Assembly (NCBI RefSeq): GCF_003096635.1
Contig: NZ_QEKV01000003.1
Coordinates: forward strand, 151,510 to 215,509
Length of the DNA: 64,000 nt
From: Ezakiella coagulans
GTDB taxonomy: Bacteria; Bacillota; Clostridia; Tissierellales; Peptoniphilaceae
Direction of reading: 5' to 3'
In this document: positions 6,999 to 15,389 of the stretch, one piece after another
Layout of the letters: every line of letters begins with the position of its first letter
Numbering within the stretch: the stretch's first letter is position 1
Made by a program: the position numbers and the translations under genes
Notes under the pieces: generated by a model
Databases searched by the model: none
What the model was told of the DNA's origin: nothing
Seen by the model: only the letters and a program-made list of their open reading frames with translations

Positions 6999-9900
6999 TA
7001 TTTTATCAACTCGTTTCTAAAAGGCATGACGTTTTTCGTGTCCACTCTATTAAGACCGAGATATTCCGCCATCAAATCTCTTGCCATCGGCCCGGCATTT
7101 GAACCCGTTCCACCTTGAAAGAGAACAGAAGCAATAACAATTTCCGGATCATCTGCAGGTGCATAAGAAACAAACCACGCAAAGTCATCATAGGGCATAT
7201 TTGTGTTCGGATTTATCCCCTCTCTTTGTGCAGTACCGGTTTTTGAGCCGGTCTTAATCGGAAAATCTTTGAACACACGTCTACTTGTACCGACTCGTGA
7301 TACGAGTTCCATTCCATATTTGATTTGATTAAGTCCATCCGGATTTTTTACATCAATCTTAACCGGATTTTTTTCCGGAAGAAGTACATCCTGTTGTCCG
7401 TCGAATGACTTAACCGAGTCAAATATTGTTACCTTATTCCTTGTTCCACCATTTACTAACGTCGCAATATAATTTGCCATTTGAAGCGTTGTGAAGTTCG
7501 ACTGGCCTTGACCGATTGTAACGTTTAATGTGTCGGCAAGACTCCATGGTGCTTGATTTATATAGTCAAATTTTAATACATCGCTCAAGCTGCGTCTCTC
7601 ACCTTTCACAGGTGTGCTGCCGTTATATCCCATGTTTTCAAGACGTTTTATAAGTTCCGCACTGGAAAGAGATCTTCCTTCTTCGGCCCAATTTGCAATT
7701 TCTTTTATATCCTTTTCAACTTCCTCGTCAGTCTTGTCCGTTTCTAAGAAGTTTTTTATATTAGCTCTTAGCCATTTTGCAATATAAAATTTTGTTGTAA
7801 AAACCTTTTGCTCCGCCTCAGGAACCGAACCAACAGTTTCCGGCGGAATATTTATTTCGATGCCTGTCTTTTCATTAAGCCCAAATTCTTCGGCCGCATT
7901 TCTAATATCTTCAATTGAAATATGCGTGCTTATCGGCTTTTCACCTTGTCTTTGATTGTTTCCAAGTGCAAGCGTATAAAAATAGTAGTTGCACGAATGC
8001 TCAATCGCGTGAGCAAGGTCAACATTGCCATGCGATGCCTTTGAAAGCGTGTAAACAAGACACCTGAACTTTGTGTCACCAACCTCAACATATCCGCCAT
8101 CCCAAATTTTTTCGTATGGATCCAGTCCTTTTTGAAGTCCTGCAAATCCGGTAACCATTTTGAATGTTGAGCCCGGTTGAACTGCTGTTTGAGTTGCGAT
8201 GTTGTAAAGAGGTCTTGCTGCAAGCGGATCATTATCATTTTCAGGGAAAAAGTTTTTCCAATCCGACTCATTTATTCCCGTTGCAAAAAGGTTAGGGTCG
8301 TATCCCGGATAACTTGCCATTGCGAGCACTTCACCTGTCTTCGCATTCATTGCGACAACGGCCCCTGCATTACAATTAGAGAACGGTCTCTTAGTTCCGA
8401 TCTCTCCATCCATTTGATAGTCGCCCCATTCGCTTTCATAAACTGCACGCCTTCTCACGCGGTCGATTGTCTTTTGGAGATATTCCTCCGCAAGCGAATT
8501 TAGTTTCGAATCGATTGAAAGATAAAGGGTGTTTCCCGGAACGCTTTTGGTTTCGTTTAAAACAGAAGTCGTGTTTCCTATATAGTCGACAGCGACAGTT
8601 TTTTCACCGCTCTTCCCGTGAAGATATTCCTCAAAACTTTCCTCGACTCCCGTCTTTCCGATAAATTCATTTCTATCATATTTTTTATCTTCTACATATT
8701 TTTCAATTTCTTTGTCGGTAGCAATTCTTCCCATATATCCAAGTATATGAGATGCAGTTTGCCCAAGCGGATAGTATCTCACAGGTTCCAATGAAACTCT
8801 GATCCCGCTTTTTTCTCCGATTTTTTCTTCGATTTTTGCAACCGTATCATCTTTTAGACCGTATGCAAGGTTTACCGGCTTATACGCCCTTTCACCGAGC
8901 TTATAAACAAGGTCATATATGTTTAATATATCCTTCGCCTCATAGTTTGAGATGTCCGGTGAAATAGCATAATAATCTTTTGCCGCCGCTAAGAGCTCTT
9001 CCGCATCAGGAAGATTTGTATCATCATCTCGGTCTTTAAAATATGCTTTAAATCTTGAGTAAAGGTTCTTTGTATTTTTGTCATTAACAAACTCAACTTC
9101 TTTTGAAACCGAAATTTTTGCATTTATATTTTTCTTTAGAAGCTCGCGTTGAACAATAGGTCTGATTTCTTCTTTTAGTAAAAAATCATCGATGACCGTG
9201 TCACTTGCCATATTAATTAAGTCTTCAAGCGGATTTTTTGAATCCGTTCCATCATTATATTTGTAAAAAACTCCAGTTTCGTCCTCTGAAAGATAAATTT
9301 CAATATTCTTTGCCTTTCCGCTTTTTTGAACTATTTCAAGAAAAGCTTCGCCCGGAACCATTTTCCCTTCATCGTACAGCGAACTTAAAATTTCCTTTAA
9401 TGCATAACGTTTACCGAGAAATGTAAAAAATGTCTTTGCATCATCTTTTATGCTGAGCTCCGGATAATTTTTGATTAGATTTAACTTGTCGATTAAAAGC
9501 TCATTTTGATAGCTTATTGAAACCGGCTTCATTCTTATATTTGATATCGTTCCACTTTTCGCTGCGATTTCAAAAAGAATCGCCCTTGCAATAGGGTGGT
9601 TTAAAATCTTTCTTTTTATTGTCATGTCTGACTTTATGATTTCAAATACAAGTTCTTCCGGCGATAATCCCGCCTTCATTGACTTATCTTTTATAAATGT
9701 GCCGAGTTTAATATCATCAGCCACAAAAACATTGTCCTTTAAAGTAACCGGAAAATCTATATATTTCTCACGAACCGCATTAAGTGCACGTTGCTTGACA
9801 TTGAATGAAAAGTGATTTGGAAATCTGTCAAGATTCATTGACGACTCGACAAATTGTCTCAAAACATCTTCATTTTCAAGCTTTTTAACCATTATTTCCT

Positions 9901-10336
9901 GTGGCGATTCCTCACTTGTTTCATACATTTCTTCCTTTGCAAATGTATAATAGTTTAAGTCAAGCGGAAACTCTCCTTGGAAAAATACGCCGTCCTCCTC
10001 AAGAAGTCTTATAAGTGTCAAAAGTCTTTGATTTCTATTTTTTATTTCCTCTTTGGTCTGGTTAGGACGCATGAGTTCATCTTTTAAAACTTGAACCGTA
10101 AAAGAAGGAATATTCCCGGCAAGAAGTCTCCCATGCCTGTCTCTTATTTCTCCTCTCGGTGCCGTATCATAAATGGTTTTTATTCTTCTATTATCCGCAA
10201 TTTCACGATATTTATCCCCTTCTACAATTGTCATGAAAAAAAGTCGTACAATAAGCACAACAAAAAGAATGGCTGTTCCAATAAAAACAATATCCATTCT
10301 CAGTGGAATATTCGCATTGTCGTTTTTATTATTCAT
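6998..10336 (-). CDS. mrdA: Penicillin-binding protein 2 (elongasome transpeptidase), unusually large
   Basis: MrdA cross-links peptidoglycan during lateral wall synthesis. The membrane anchor lies at about 12-35. The transpeptidase motifs are complete: SxxK at S723-K726 (PGSTFK), SxN at S781-N783 (HSCN), KTG at 1032-1034 (GSKTGTAQ). The dimerisation region starts with APRGEIRDRHGRLLAGNIPSF. At 1112 residues it is some 400 longer than typical PBP2. The extra length is mainly in the N-terminal pedestal region (about 90-520) and an insert after the SxN motif (about 810-890). It overlaps mreD by one base and completes the mreC-mreD-mrdA set; mreB is not in the window. Confidence 0.93.
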   Translation of the reverse strand: MNNKNDNANIPLRMDIVFIGTAILFVVLIVRLFFMTIVEGDKYREIADNRRIKTIYDTAPRGEIRDRHGRLLAGNIPSFTVQVLKDELMRPNQTKEEIKNRNQRLLTLIRLLEEDGVFFQGEFPLDLNYYTFAKEEMYETSEESPQEIMVKKLENEDVLRQFVESSMNLDRFPNHFSFNVKQRALNAVREKYIDFPVTLKDNVFVADDIKLGTFIKDKSMKAGLSPEELVFEIIKSDMTIKRKILNHPIARAILFEIAAKSGTISNIRMKPVSISYQNELLIDKLNLIKNYPELSIKDDAKTFFTFLGKRYALKEILSSLYDEGKMVPGEAFLEIVQKSGKAKNIEIYLSEDETGVFYKYNDGTDSKNPLEDLINMASDTVIDDFLLKEEIRPIVQRELLKKNINAKISVSKEVEFVNDKNTKNLYSRFKAYFKDRDDDTNLPDAEELLAAAKDYYAISPDISNYEAKDILNIYDLVYKLGERAYKPVNLAYGLKDDTVAKIEEKIGEKSGIRVSLEPVRYYPLGQTASHILGYMGRIATDKEIEKYVEDKKYDRNEFIGKTGVEESFEEYLHGKSGEKTVAVDYIGNTTSVLNETKSVPGNTLYLSIDSKLNSLAEEYLQKTIDRVRRRAVYESEWGDYQMDGEIGTKRPFSNCNAGAVVAMNAKTGEVLAMASYPGYDPNLFATGINESDWKNFFPENDNDPLAARPLYNIATQTAVQPGSTFKMVTGFAGLQKGLDPYEKIWDGGYVEVGDTKFRCLVYTLSKASHGNVDLAHAIEHSCNYYFYTLALGNNQRQGEKPISTHISIEDIRNAAEEFGLNEKTGIEINIPPETVGSVPEAEQKVFTTKFYIAKWLRANIKNFLETDKTDEEVEKDIKEIANWAEEGRSLSSAELIKRLENMGYNGSTPVKGERRSLSDVLKFDYINQAPWSLADTLNVTIGQGQSNFTTLQMANYIATLVNGGTRNKVTIFDSVKSFDGQQDVLLPEKNPVKIDVKNPDGLNQIKYGMELVSRVGTSRRVFKDFPIKTGSKTGTAQREGINPNTNMPYDDFAWFVSYAPADDPEIVIASVLFQGGTGSNAGPMARDLMAEYLGLNRVDTKNVMPFRNELIK

Positions 10337-10821
10337 TAATACTCCACCTTTCTGTGTCTTTTACGCATAAAAATCATATAGTAAATTATGGCTAGAACTA
10401 TTTGAATCGGGATTTGAAACGAGAATAAATTAAAAAATACCGCTCCCGTTTTTGTTGCAATACCCAAAAACATAAGCCCAAGTCCGTATGACAATATATA
10501 TAAAATTCCTGTCACTGCCGTTACAACTGAAATAACAAATATCGATCTTCTCGTAAATTTTTCTCTCATAGATCCAAGAACAAATGCAATAGCAACAAAA
10601 AGAAGGATTCTAAGTCCAAACGCACGTCTAAAATAGATATCCAAAACAAAGCCTGAAATCGCCGCAAGTGTTATCGCTTCTTTCTTGCCAATCGCAAGTG
10701 CCATAACAATAATCATAGGCACAAAAAATTCAGGCATCGTCACTTCAGGGAGAAGTCCTGAGAAAAATCCTATTTGCATAAAAAGTGAAACCAAACTCAC
10801 CAGTAAAATTCTTGCAAACAT
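10336..10821 (-). CDS. mreD: Rod shape-determining protein MreD
   Basis: The 161-residue integral membrane protein has five to six hydrophobic segments and the family pattern PEVTMPEFFVPMIIVMALAIGKKEA...GFVLDIYF. MreD is part of the elongasome with MreC and PBP2. Its start overlaps the end of mreC and its end overlaps mrdA (ATG/TAA overlaps), so translation is coupled. Confidence 0.9.
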   Translation of the reverse strand: MFARILLVSLVSLFMQIGFFSGLLPEVTMPEFFVPMIIVMALAIGKKEAITLAAISGFVLDIYFRRAFGLRILLFVAIAFVLGSMREKFTRRSIFVISVVTAVTGILYILSYGLGLMFLGIATKTGAVFFNLFSFQIPIQIVLAIIYYMIFMRKRHRKVEY

Positions 10822-11645
10822 TATTTCACCACATAAACTCTTCTTAGATGTTTAAAATCTACACCCGGCTTAATATAAACTAGCTTTTTCATTTCAGTGT
10901 CATCCGTTTCAACTTTTGAAACTTCTCCCACAAAAATATCTTTCTTTATAACTCCACCAAGTCCCGATGTTATAATTTCGTCGCCTACAATAACATCACT
11001 GTTTTGATCGAACATATAAGCTTTAAGTTCGCCCGACTTCATTCCACTTAAAATTCCGCCATCGCCGCTTCTTAAAGCACGTATGCTCACACGAACAGTA
11101 TCGTCTGTTATTGCAGTAATCTCACTATAATCGCTGTAAACACCCGTTACACGCCCTACAAGTCCCTCCAGAGCATCCGATGTGTTGTCGCCGGACATAA
11201 CCACGCTGTCACCCATTTCGACTCCGTCCTTTAGACCCCTGTTTATAGTGAAAACATCGTACCATGAGTTGTTGTTTAAAGACGTTATATCAGCTGCAAT
11301 AAGCTCAAAATTTGAAGACTTTATCATGTCATATTCATTTTGAAGTGCCTCGCTTCTTATGACAACTTCTCTAAGCTTTCGATTTTCTTCCTCGAGTTTT
11401 TTCACCTTCAAATTAAGCTCGTCAATATCCTTAATTTCTTCGTCCGAAAGTCCTCCCATCTTCTCTCTTAGAGAACTTCCAATATTTCTGAAAAATCCCG
11501 AAATGGGATTCACAACAGTCGATATCCCTTTACTAATAATGTTATCCTTAGATACATTTTTGTCTACTATAAAAACAAACACAACAAGTGCAACAAAAAT
11601 AAGGAATATTATTACATTTTTAAAATATTTATTGTTAAAATTCAT
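10821..11645 (-). CDS. mreC: Rod shape-determining protein MreC
   Basis: The 274-residue protein has one N-terminal membrane segment (about 10-27), a coiled coil (about 66-105: DELNLKVKKLEEENRKLREVV) and a C-terminal beta-barrel domain. Motifs include NRGLKDGVEMGDSVV, GLVGRVTGVYSDYSE and GDEIITSGLGGV. MreC scaffolds the elongasome outside the membrane. It lies 17 bp downstream of radC. Confidence 0.93.
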   Translation of the reverse strand: MNFNNKYFKNVIIFLIFVALVVFVFIVDKNVSKDNIISKGISTVVNPISGFFRNIGSSLREKMGGLSDEEIKDIDELNLKVKKLEEENRKLREVVIRSEALQNEYDMIKSSNFELIAADITSLNNNSWYDVFTINRGLKDGVEMGDSVVMSGDNTSDALEGLVGRVTGVYSDYSEITAITDDTVRVSIRALRSGDGGILSGMKSGELKAYMFDQNSDVIVGDEIITSGLGGVIKKDIFVGEVSKVETDDTEMKKLVYIKPGVDFKHLRRVYVVK

Positions 11646-11662
11646 TGATTTCCTCTTCTAAA

Positions 11663-12475
11663 TTACATATCCCCATGTTGTCTCAGAGAATAATAGTTTC
11701 CATTTCCAACGACTATATGATCGACAACTTCGATACCGAGAACTTTCCCACACTCGACCATTCTTGAAGTGAGCCTTATGTCATCGCCCGAAGGAGTTGG
11801 ATCGCCGCTTGGATGATTGTGTGCAAGCATAATCGATGTCGCTCCTAGTTTTACAGCACGTCTGAATACTTCTCTTGGCATTGCAATGGTTTGATTTACA
11901 GTGCCCTTCGATATTATTTCCTCGTCTAAAAATTTAAAGGTTGAAGTCTTTTTCGCATCATTTTTTAAAATTTCATCGCCATCAAAAATAAATCCGTCCT
12001 CTGAAACTCTTGCTATATCTTCATTAATTAGACAGTTTTTGTTATTTAAAACAAGCACCATAAAATGTTCTTCTGTGTAGTTTTCAAGCTTTCGCATGAT
12101 GTAGTCTGCAGCACTTTTTACAGAGGTCAGTTCTAACATTCCGTCTTTTGCCCTTTCGAGTGCAACTCTGTTTGAAAGCTCAAAAGCCGCCATCATGGTA
12201 GTAATTTTTTGCTCGCCGAACCCCTTTATATTTTGCAGATCCTGTGCTTCAAGTTGAACGAGTGAAGAAAGTGTTCCACCACCATATTTAAGAAGCCCTT
12301 TACTAAGTTCCAATACATTTAAACCCACTGTTCCCGTTCTTAAAAGAATAGCAAGCAGTTCCCATGGCTCGAGACTCTTTGCTCCCATCTTCATCATTTT
12401 TTCACGTGGCATAAGTTTTTCTGAGTCGACCACAAACTCTGTTAAATCAGTCTTTTCATTACTGTTTTTTGTCAT
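11663..12475 (-). CDS. radC: RadC family JAB/MPN-domain protein
   Basis: The 270-residue protein has an N-terminal helix-hairpin-helix region (LVQLEAQDLQNIKGFGEQK) and a C-terminal JAB domain with the zinc motif AHNHPSGDPTPSGDD. RadC has no settled biochemical function despite its name. It often sits beside mreB/mreC, as here. An insertion around residues 155-185 (DGDEILKNDAKKTSTF) looks longer than in common homologues. The start overlaps the upstream gene by 17 bp. Confidence 0.92.
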   Translation of the reverse strand: MTKNSNEKTDLTEFVVDSEKLMPREKMMKMGAKSLEPWELLAILLRTGTVGLNVLELSKGLLKYGGGTLSSLVQLEAQDLQNIKGFGEQKITTMMAAFELSNRVALERAKDGMLELTSVKSAADYIMRKLENYTEEHFMVLVLNNKNCLINEDIARVSEDGFIFDGDEILKNDAKKTSTFKFLDEEIISKGTVNQTIAMPREVFRRAVKLGATSIMLAHNHPSGDPTPSGDDIRLTSRMVECGKVLGIEVVDHIVVGNGNYYSLRQHGDM

Positions 12476-12971
12476 TTAGAATAACTCCCAAAGTGTTTTT
12501 TCTTACGAGTTCATTTACAATAAACCCATTAAGCGTACCTGTAAAAGTTCCTACAATTTCAATCCACGGTAAATAGTGGAAATAAATAAAACTGTTTAGT
12601 ACAAGATATGAAACGGTTACTTGTGAAAAGTTAAAAAAGAAAGCTCCAACCACAGAAACTCCTATATAACTGACACGCGGTTTTAATTTCATCGCAATTA
12701 TCATACCTATAAGTGCAAAAATTCCCGATGGCAAACTATACATTATGCTTGTGAACGAGCCGCCCATAAGTGCTTGCAAAATACTTTTCATAAGTACAAT
12801 AAAAAACACTTCTTTTTTCGAAAAGTATATTAGCCCAACCAAAAGAACTATATTTGAAAACCCAAGTTTCATACCTGGAATCGGAATAAGTGGCGTAAAA
12901 AAATTTTCCAAAAAAGAAATCATACCAGCAATGAGTGCGAAGAGTGCGATTTTTGTAATATTTGTCTTCAT
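12459..12971 (-). CDS. Gx transporter / heptaprenyl diphosphate synthase component I family protein
   Basis: This 170-residue membrane protein has about five hydrophobic segments and the conserved block FTPLIPIPGMKLGFSNIVLL and MGGSFTSIMYSLPSG, typical of the Hpre_diP_synt_I / Gx transporter family (PF07456). Such proteins pair with NusG-domain-II proteins directly upstream, as found here (1-bp gap), and both are often near polyprenyl or menaquinone genes. The substrate is unknown. Confidence 0.8.
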   Translation of the reverse strand: MKTNITKIALFALIAGMISFLENFFTPLIPIPGMKLGFSNIVLLVGLIYFSKKEVFFIVLMKSILQALMGGSFTSIMYSLPSGIFALIGMIIAMKLKPRVSYIGVSVVGAFFFNFSQVTVSYLVLNSFIYFHYLPWIEIVGTFTGTLNGFIVNELVRKNTLGVILNDKKQ

Positions 12972-12972
12972 T

Positions 12973-13332
12973 TTACTTCACCATCATATCTATCTTATCC
13001 TCATCATCGCCGACAATAGTAACAGTCATGTGATGTGGAATGCAGATGAGACTTGAACCCGACGACTTAATCTTGCCTTGCTTTACAGCGAGTTGTCTCG
13101 GACAGTTCGACTCAAGCATAACAACATAATCCGGTCCTATTTCAATTAAATTTATCCCATATTTCGTTTGAAAAAGTTTCTTTATAGGTTTACTTTGAAA
13201 ATCTTTTCTATATATAACTTCACCATCAACTTTTACTTCGATGCCCGACGCTTCAATCTTTGGGAGCGTAAAAATGGCAGTAACCGAAACAACAATGATA
13301 GCAAATATAATTATAAAATCTAGTTTTGTCAA
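12973..13332 (-). CDS. NusG domain II-containing membrane-anchored protein
   Basis: After a short start it has one membrane helix (FIIIFAIIVVSVTAIF) and then the NusG domain II fold with CPRQLAVKQGKI and LICIPHHMTVTI, matching PF07009. Function is unknown; the family is linked to the Gx transporter downstream. The open frame reaches TTG at 13377, but that TTG lies in the -35 box of the promoter. I therefore choose TTG at 13332 (119 aa), preceded by GGTGAT at 13336-13341; GTG at 13341 is an alternative. Confidence 0.78.
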   Translation of the reverse strand: MTKLDFIIIFAIIVVSVTAIFTLPKIEASGIEVKVDGEVIYRKDFQSKPIKKLFQTKYGINLIEIGPDYVVMLESNCPRQLAVKQGKIKSSGSSLICIPHHMTVTIVGDDEDKIDMMVK

Positions 13333-13348
13333 TACAATCACCGTCTTT

Positions 13349-13377
13349 ATTTTATCATTAATCGAAAGTTTATTCAA
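13349..13377 (-). promoter_or_regulatory. Promoter of the NusG-II/radC/mreCD/mrdA operon
   Basis: TTGAAT (13372-13377) and TAAAAT (13349-13354) are 17 bp apart on the minus strand. The predicted transcription start near 13342 leaves only about 10 nt before the chosen TTG start. Confidence 0.6.
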
Positions 13378-13393
13378 GATTATTATGTAAATT

Positions 13394-13427
13394 AAAAGTC
13401 TTCTCCATTTTACAAGAGAAGACTTTT
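13394..13427 (-). terminator. Terminator after uraA
   Basis: AAAAGTCTTCTC and GAGAAGACTTTT form a 12-bp stem with a 10-nt loop, with T-rich sequence on the minus-strand side. It separates uraA from the NusG-II operon. Confidence 0.85.
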
Positions 13428-13433
13428 ATTTTG

Positions 13434-14690
13434 CTATTCATTTAATAAATTTAATTTTTTACACATGTAGAAGACGAGTGATAAAACTACTGCTACAACT
13501 GATGCAAGCACCATACCCGAAAGATTTATCGCACCGAATTTCACTGTGAGTCCTGAAAGACCCGTTGTGAAGATTACAGATGTTAAAATTAGATTTCTTG
13601 ACACACTGTAGTCAACTTTTTGGTCAACAAGTAGTCTAATTCCGCTTGTGCCAATCATTCCATAGAGGAGGAATGTAACGCCACCGATGACGTCTCCCGG
13701 AATTGTCGATATGAAAGCACTCAAAGGTCCAATAAATGCCATTATAATAGATATTATCGCAGCTCCTCCGATAACTTCTACAGAATAAACCCCTGTGATT
13801 GCCATAACTCCGATATTTTCACCGTATGTTGTCGTAGGAACTCCACCTACAAGACCGGAGAGTGCAGTTGAAAAGTTATCGGCAAAGATTGAGCGGTGAA
13901 GACCAGGATCTTTAATAAGATCTCGACCGATAATATTTGATGTTACTACTTGGTGTGAAATGTGCTCCGACAAAATTACCAAAACTACCGGAAGCATTGT
14001 TAATATTGATTCAATGTTGAATTTTGCAAAATGGAAATCCGGCATTGTAAAAAGTTTTGCTTCATAAACCGGTGTGAAGTCCACCATGCCCAGAGCAACT
14101 GCCGTGATATATCCTGCAATTATCGCAATGAGGATTGGAACCGTTGCAAGGAGCTTTCTAAATAAAACTGAACCGAATACTGCGACAAGCACAGTTACCA
14201 AAAATACAACCAAGTGTTTAGTGCTGTAGTTATCGGTCAAGATTTCTGCTCCTATAGCTCCACCCCTTATTGTTAGTCCTACAAGTTCGAAACCTATAAG
14301 TGCAACAACGGAACCCATTGCTGCAGGTGGAAGAACAATATCAATCCAACTCGTGCCGTATTTGTAAATAATCGCCGCTATAATCATACCTATAATTCCG
14401 ACCGCCACAAAGGCACCTCCGGCGTATTCAAAACCCATTTGATTAATTATTACTGCACCCGGTGCCAAAAATGCAAAACTACTTCCAAGATATGCCGGTG
14501 CTTTTCCCTTTGTAACCGCAATAAAAATCAGAGTGCCAATTCCGTTCATAAAAAGAACAATTGCCGGATTTATTCCGAAAATAATCGGAACCAAAACCGA
14601 TGCTCCGAACATAGCAAAAGTGTGCTGAATTGATAACGGAACCAATAATTTCCCCGGGACTCTTTCGTCTACTTGATAAACCTTTCTCAT
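13434..14690 (-). CDS. uraA: Uracil permease
   Basis: The protein (418 aa from ATG 14690) belongs to the nucleobase:cation symporter-2 family. It has many membrane helices, QHTFAMFGASVLVPI in the first helix, the half-helix motifs, and GGVPTTTYGENIGVMAITGVYS with the substrate-binding Glu. It imports uracil with protons. The start is chosen because AAGGAG lies five bases before ATG 14690, while the earlier ATG at 14705 has none. It is monocistronic between a strong promoter with a structured leader and a terminator. upp (58877-59506) would convert the uracil to UMP. Confidence 0.93.
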   Translation of the reverse strand: MRKVYQVDERVPGKLLVPLSIQHTFAMFGASVLVPIIFGINPAIVLFMNGIGTLIFIAVTKGKAPAYLGSSFAFLAPGAVIINQMGFEYAGGAFVAVGIIGMIIAAIIYKYGTSWIDIVLPPAAMGSVVALIGFELVGLTIRGGAIGAEILTDNYSTKHLVVFLVTVLVAVFGSVLFRKLLATVPILIAIIAGYITAVALGMVDFTPVYEAKLFTMPDFHFAKFNIESILTMLPVVLVILSEHISHQVVTSNIIGRDLIKDPGLHRSIFADNFSTALSGLVGGVPTTTYGENIGVMAITGVYSVEVIGGAAIISIIMAFIGPLSAFISTIPGDVIGGVTFLLYGMIGTSGIRLLVDQKVDYSVSRNLILTSVIFTTGLSGLTVKFGAINLSGMVLASVVAVVLSLVFYMCKKLNLLNE

Positions 14691-14708
14691 ATTTTCTCCT
14701 TTCATCTC

Positions 14709-14777
14709 GCTTTATCTTAGTAAAGCTTCGATATCAAAATTTTTTTGTTCCAACGGAACTCTCCCGAATGCTTCGGG
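14709..14777 (-). promoter_or_regulatory. Structured leader of uraA (three small hairpins, class unknown)
   Basis: On the minus strand the leader has CCCGAA-GCA-TTCGGG (14763-14777), GTTCC-GTT-GGAAC (14747-14759) and GCTTTA-CTAAGA-TAAAGC (14709-14726), the last just upstream of the ribosome site. No T-run follows the first two, so they are not standard terminators. Loops do not carry the ACGR of guanidine-II elements, and I see no clear PyrR-box consensus. Confidence 0.4.
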
Positions 14778-14787
14778 CATTTTTTCT

Positions 14788-14816
14788 ATTATACTCGAAA
14801 TAAATTCTAATGTCAA
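14788..14816 (-). promoter_or_regulatory. Promoter of uraA
   Basis: A full-consensus TTGACA (14811-14816), 17-bp spacer and TATAAT (14788-14793) on the minus strand, giving an estimated 5' UTR of about 90 nt. Confidence 0.88.
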
Positions 14817-14844
14817 TAAAAATCTAAAAATTTTTTTTAAAAAA

Positions 14845-14863
14845 ATAGAGCCATAAGGCTCTA
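14845..14863 (-). terminator. Terminator after the cvfB-linked unknown gene
   Basis: TAGAGCC and GGCTCTA with a 4-nt loop, followed by TTTTTTT on the minus strand, just past the stop at 14867. Confidence 0.8.
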
Positions 14864-14866
14864 AAA

Positions 14867-15388
14867 TTACATGGTTTTAATTTTATCTTCAATCGCTTCT
14901 TTCAAAGTTTTTCCGTCAAATGTAACTTCACCGGTGCCGCCGAAAATATCAACTGCGATTTTAAAGAAGTTTACAACAAGATTGTTGCCCACAACTTTAA
15001 AGAAGTCTGTTGTTCCGGGAACAAAAATAACGTTCACTTCGTCATATCCGGATTTCGTCGAAAGATTAGCTTCATCTTCTTGAAGATTAAGTTGCTTCAT
15101 AGGGGCAATCATGGCCTCCATAACTCCCAAGTCTTCCATCATCCACATATTATTGTTCCAAAAACGTTTGTCTCTTTTGCTTCCGCCGTTTAAAAGTTCT
15201 CTGTTGGAAATAGCAGACAAAACACTTCTTACCCCTTCTTCTTTGAATTCATCGTCATAAATGAGTTTCATTTCAGGTCTTTCTGCAACCGAAATAATAT
15301 AAGGTTCTGCAACCTTTTCCTTTTCCGCTACCGATGACCAAAAGAAGATCATCATTTCAACTACTTCCGTATTAATATTAATCTTCAT
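14867..15388 (-). CDS. Protein of unknown function, cotranscribed with cvfB
   Basis: This 173-residue soluble protein has no family I recognise. It contains SNRELLNGGSKRDKRFWNNNMWMMEDLG, then a hydrophobic patch VNVIFVPGTTDFFKVVGNNLVVNFFKIAVDIFGG and an amphipathic C-terminus. There is no signal peptide. I begin it at ATG 15388, one base after the cvfB stop; a TTG at 15400 with AGGAG nearby is an alternative. Tight coupling to cvfB suggests co-regulation, nothing more. Confidence 0.7.
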   Translation of the reverse strand: MKININTEVVEMMIFFWSSVAEKEKVAEPYIISVAERPEMKLIYDDEFKEEGVRSVLSAISNRELLNGGSKRDKRFWNNNMWMMEDLGVMEAMIAPMKQLNLQEDEANLSTKSGYDEVNVIFVPGTTDFFKVVGNNLVVNFFKIAVDIFGGTGEVTFDGKTLKEAIEDKIKTM

Positions 15389-15389
15389 A

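Noticed and set aside
13333..13377. Longer NusG-II protein starting at TTG 13377
   Set aside because: That TTG lies within the -35 box of a 17-bp-spaced promoter whose start is downstream of it, and no ribosome site precedes it.
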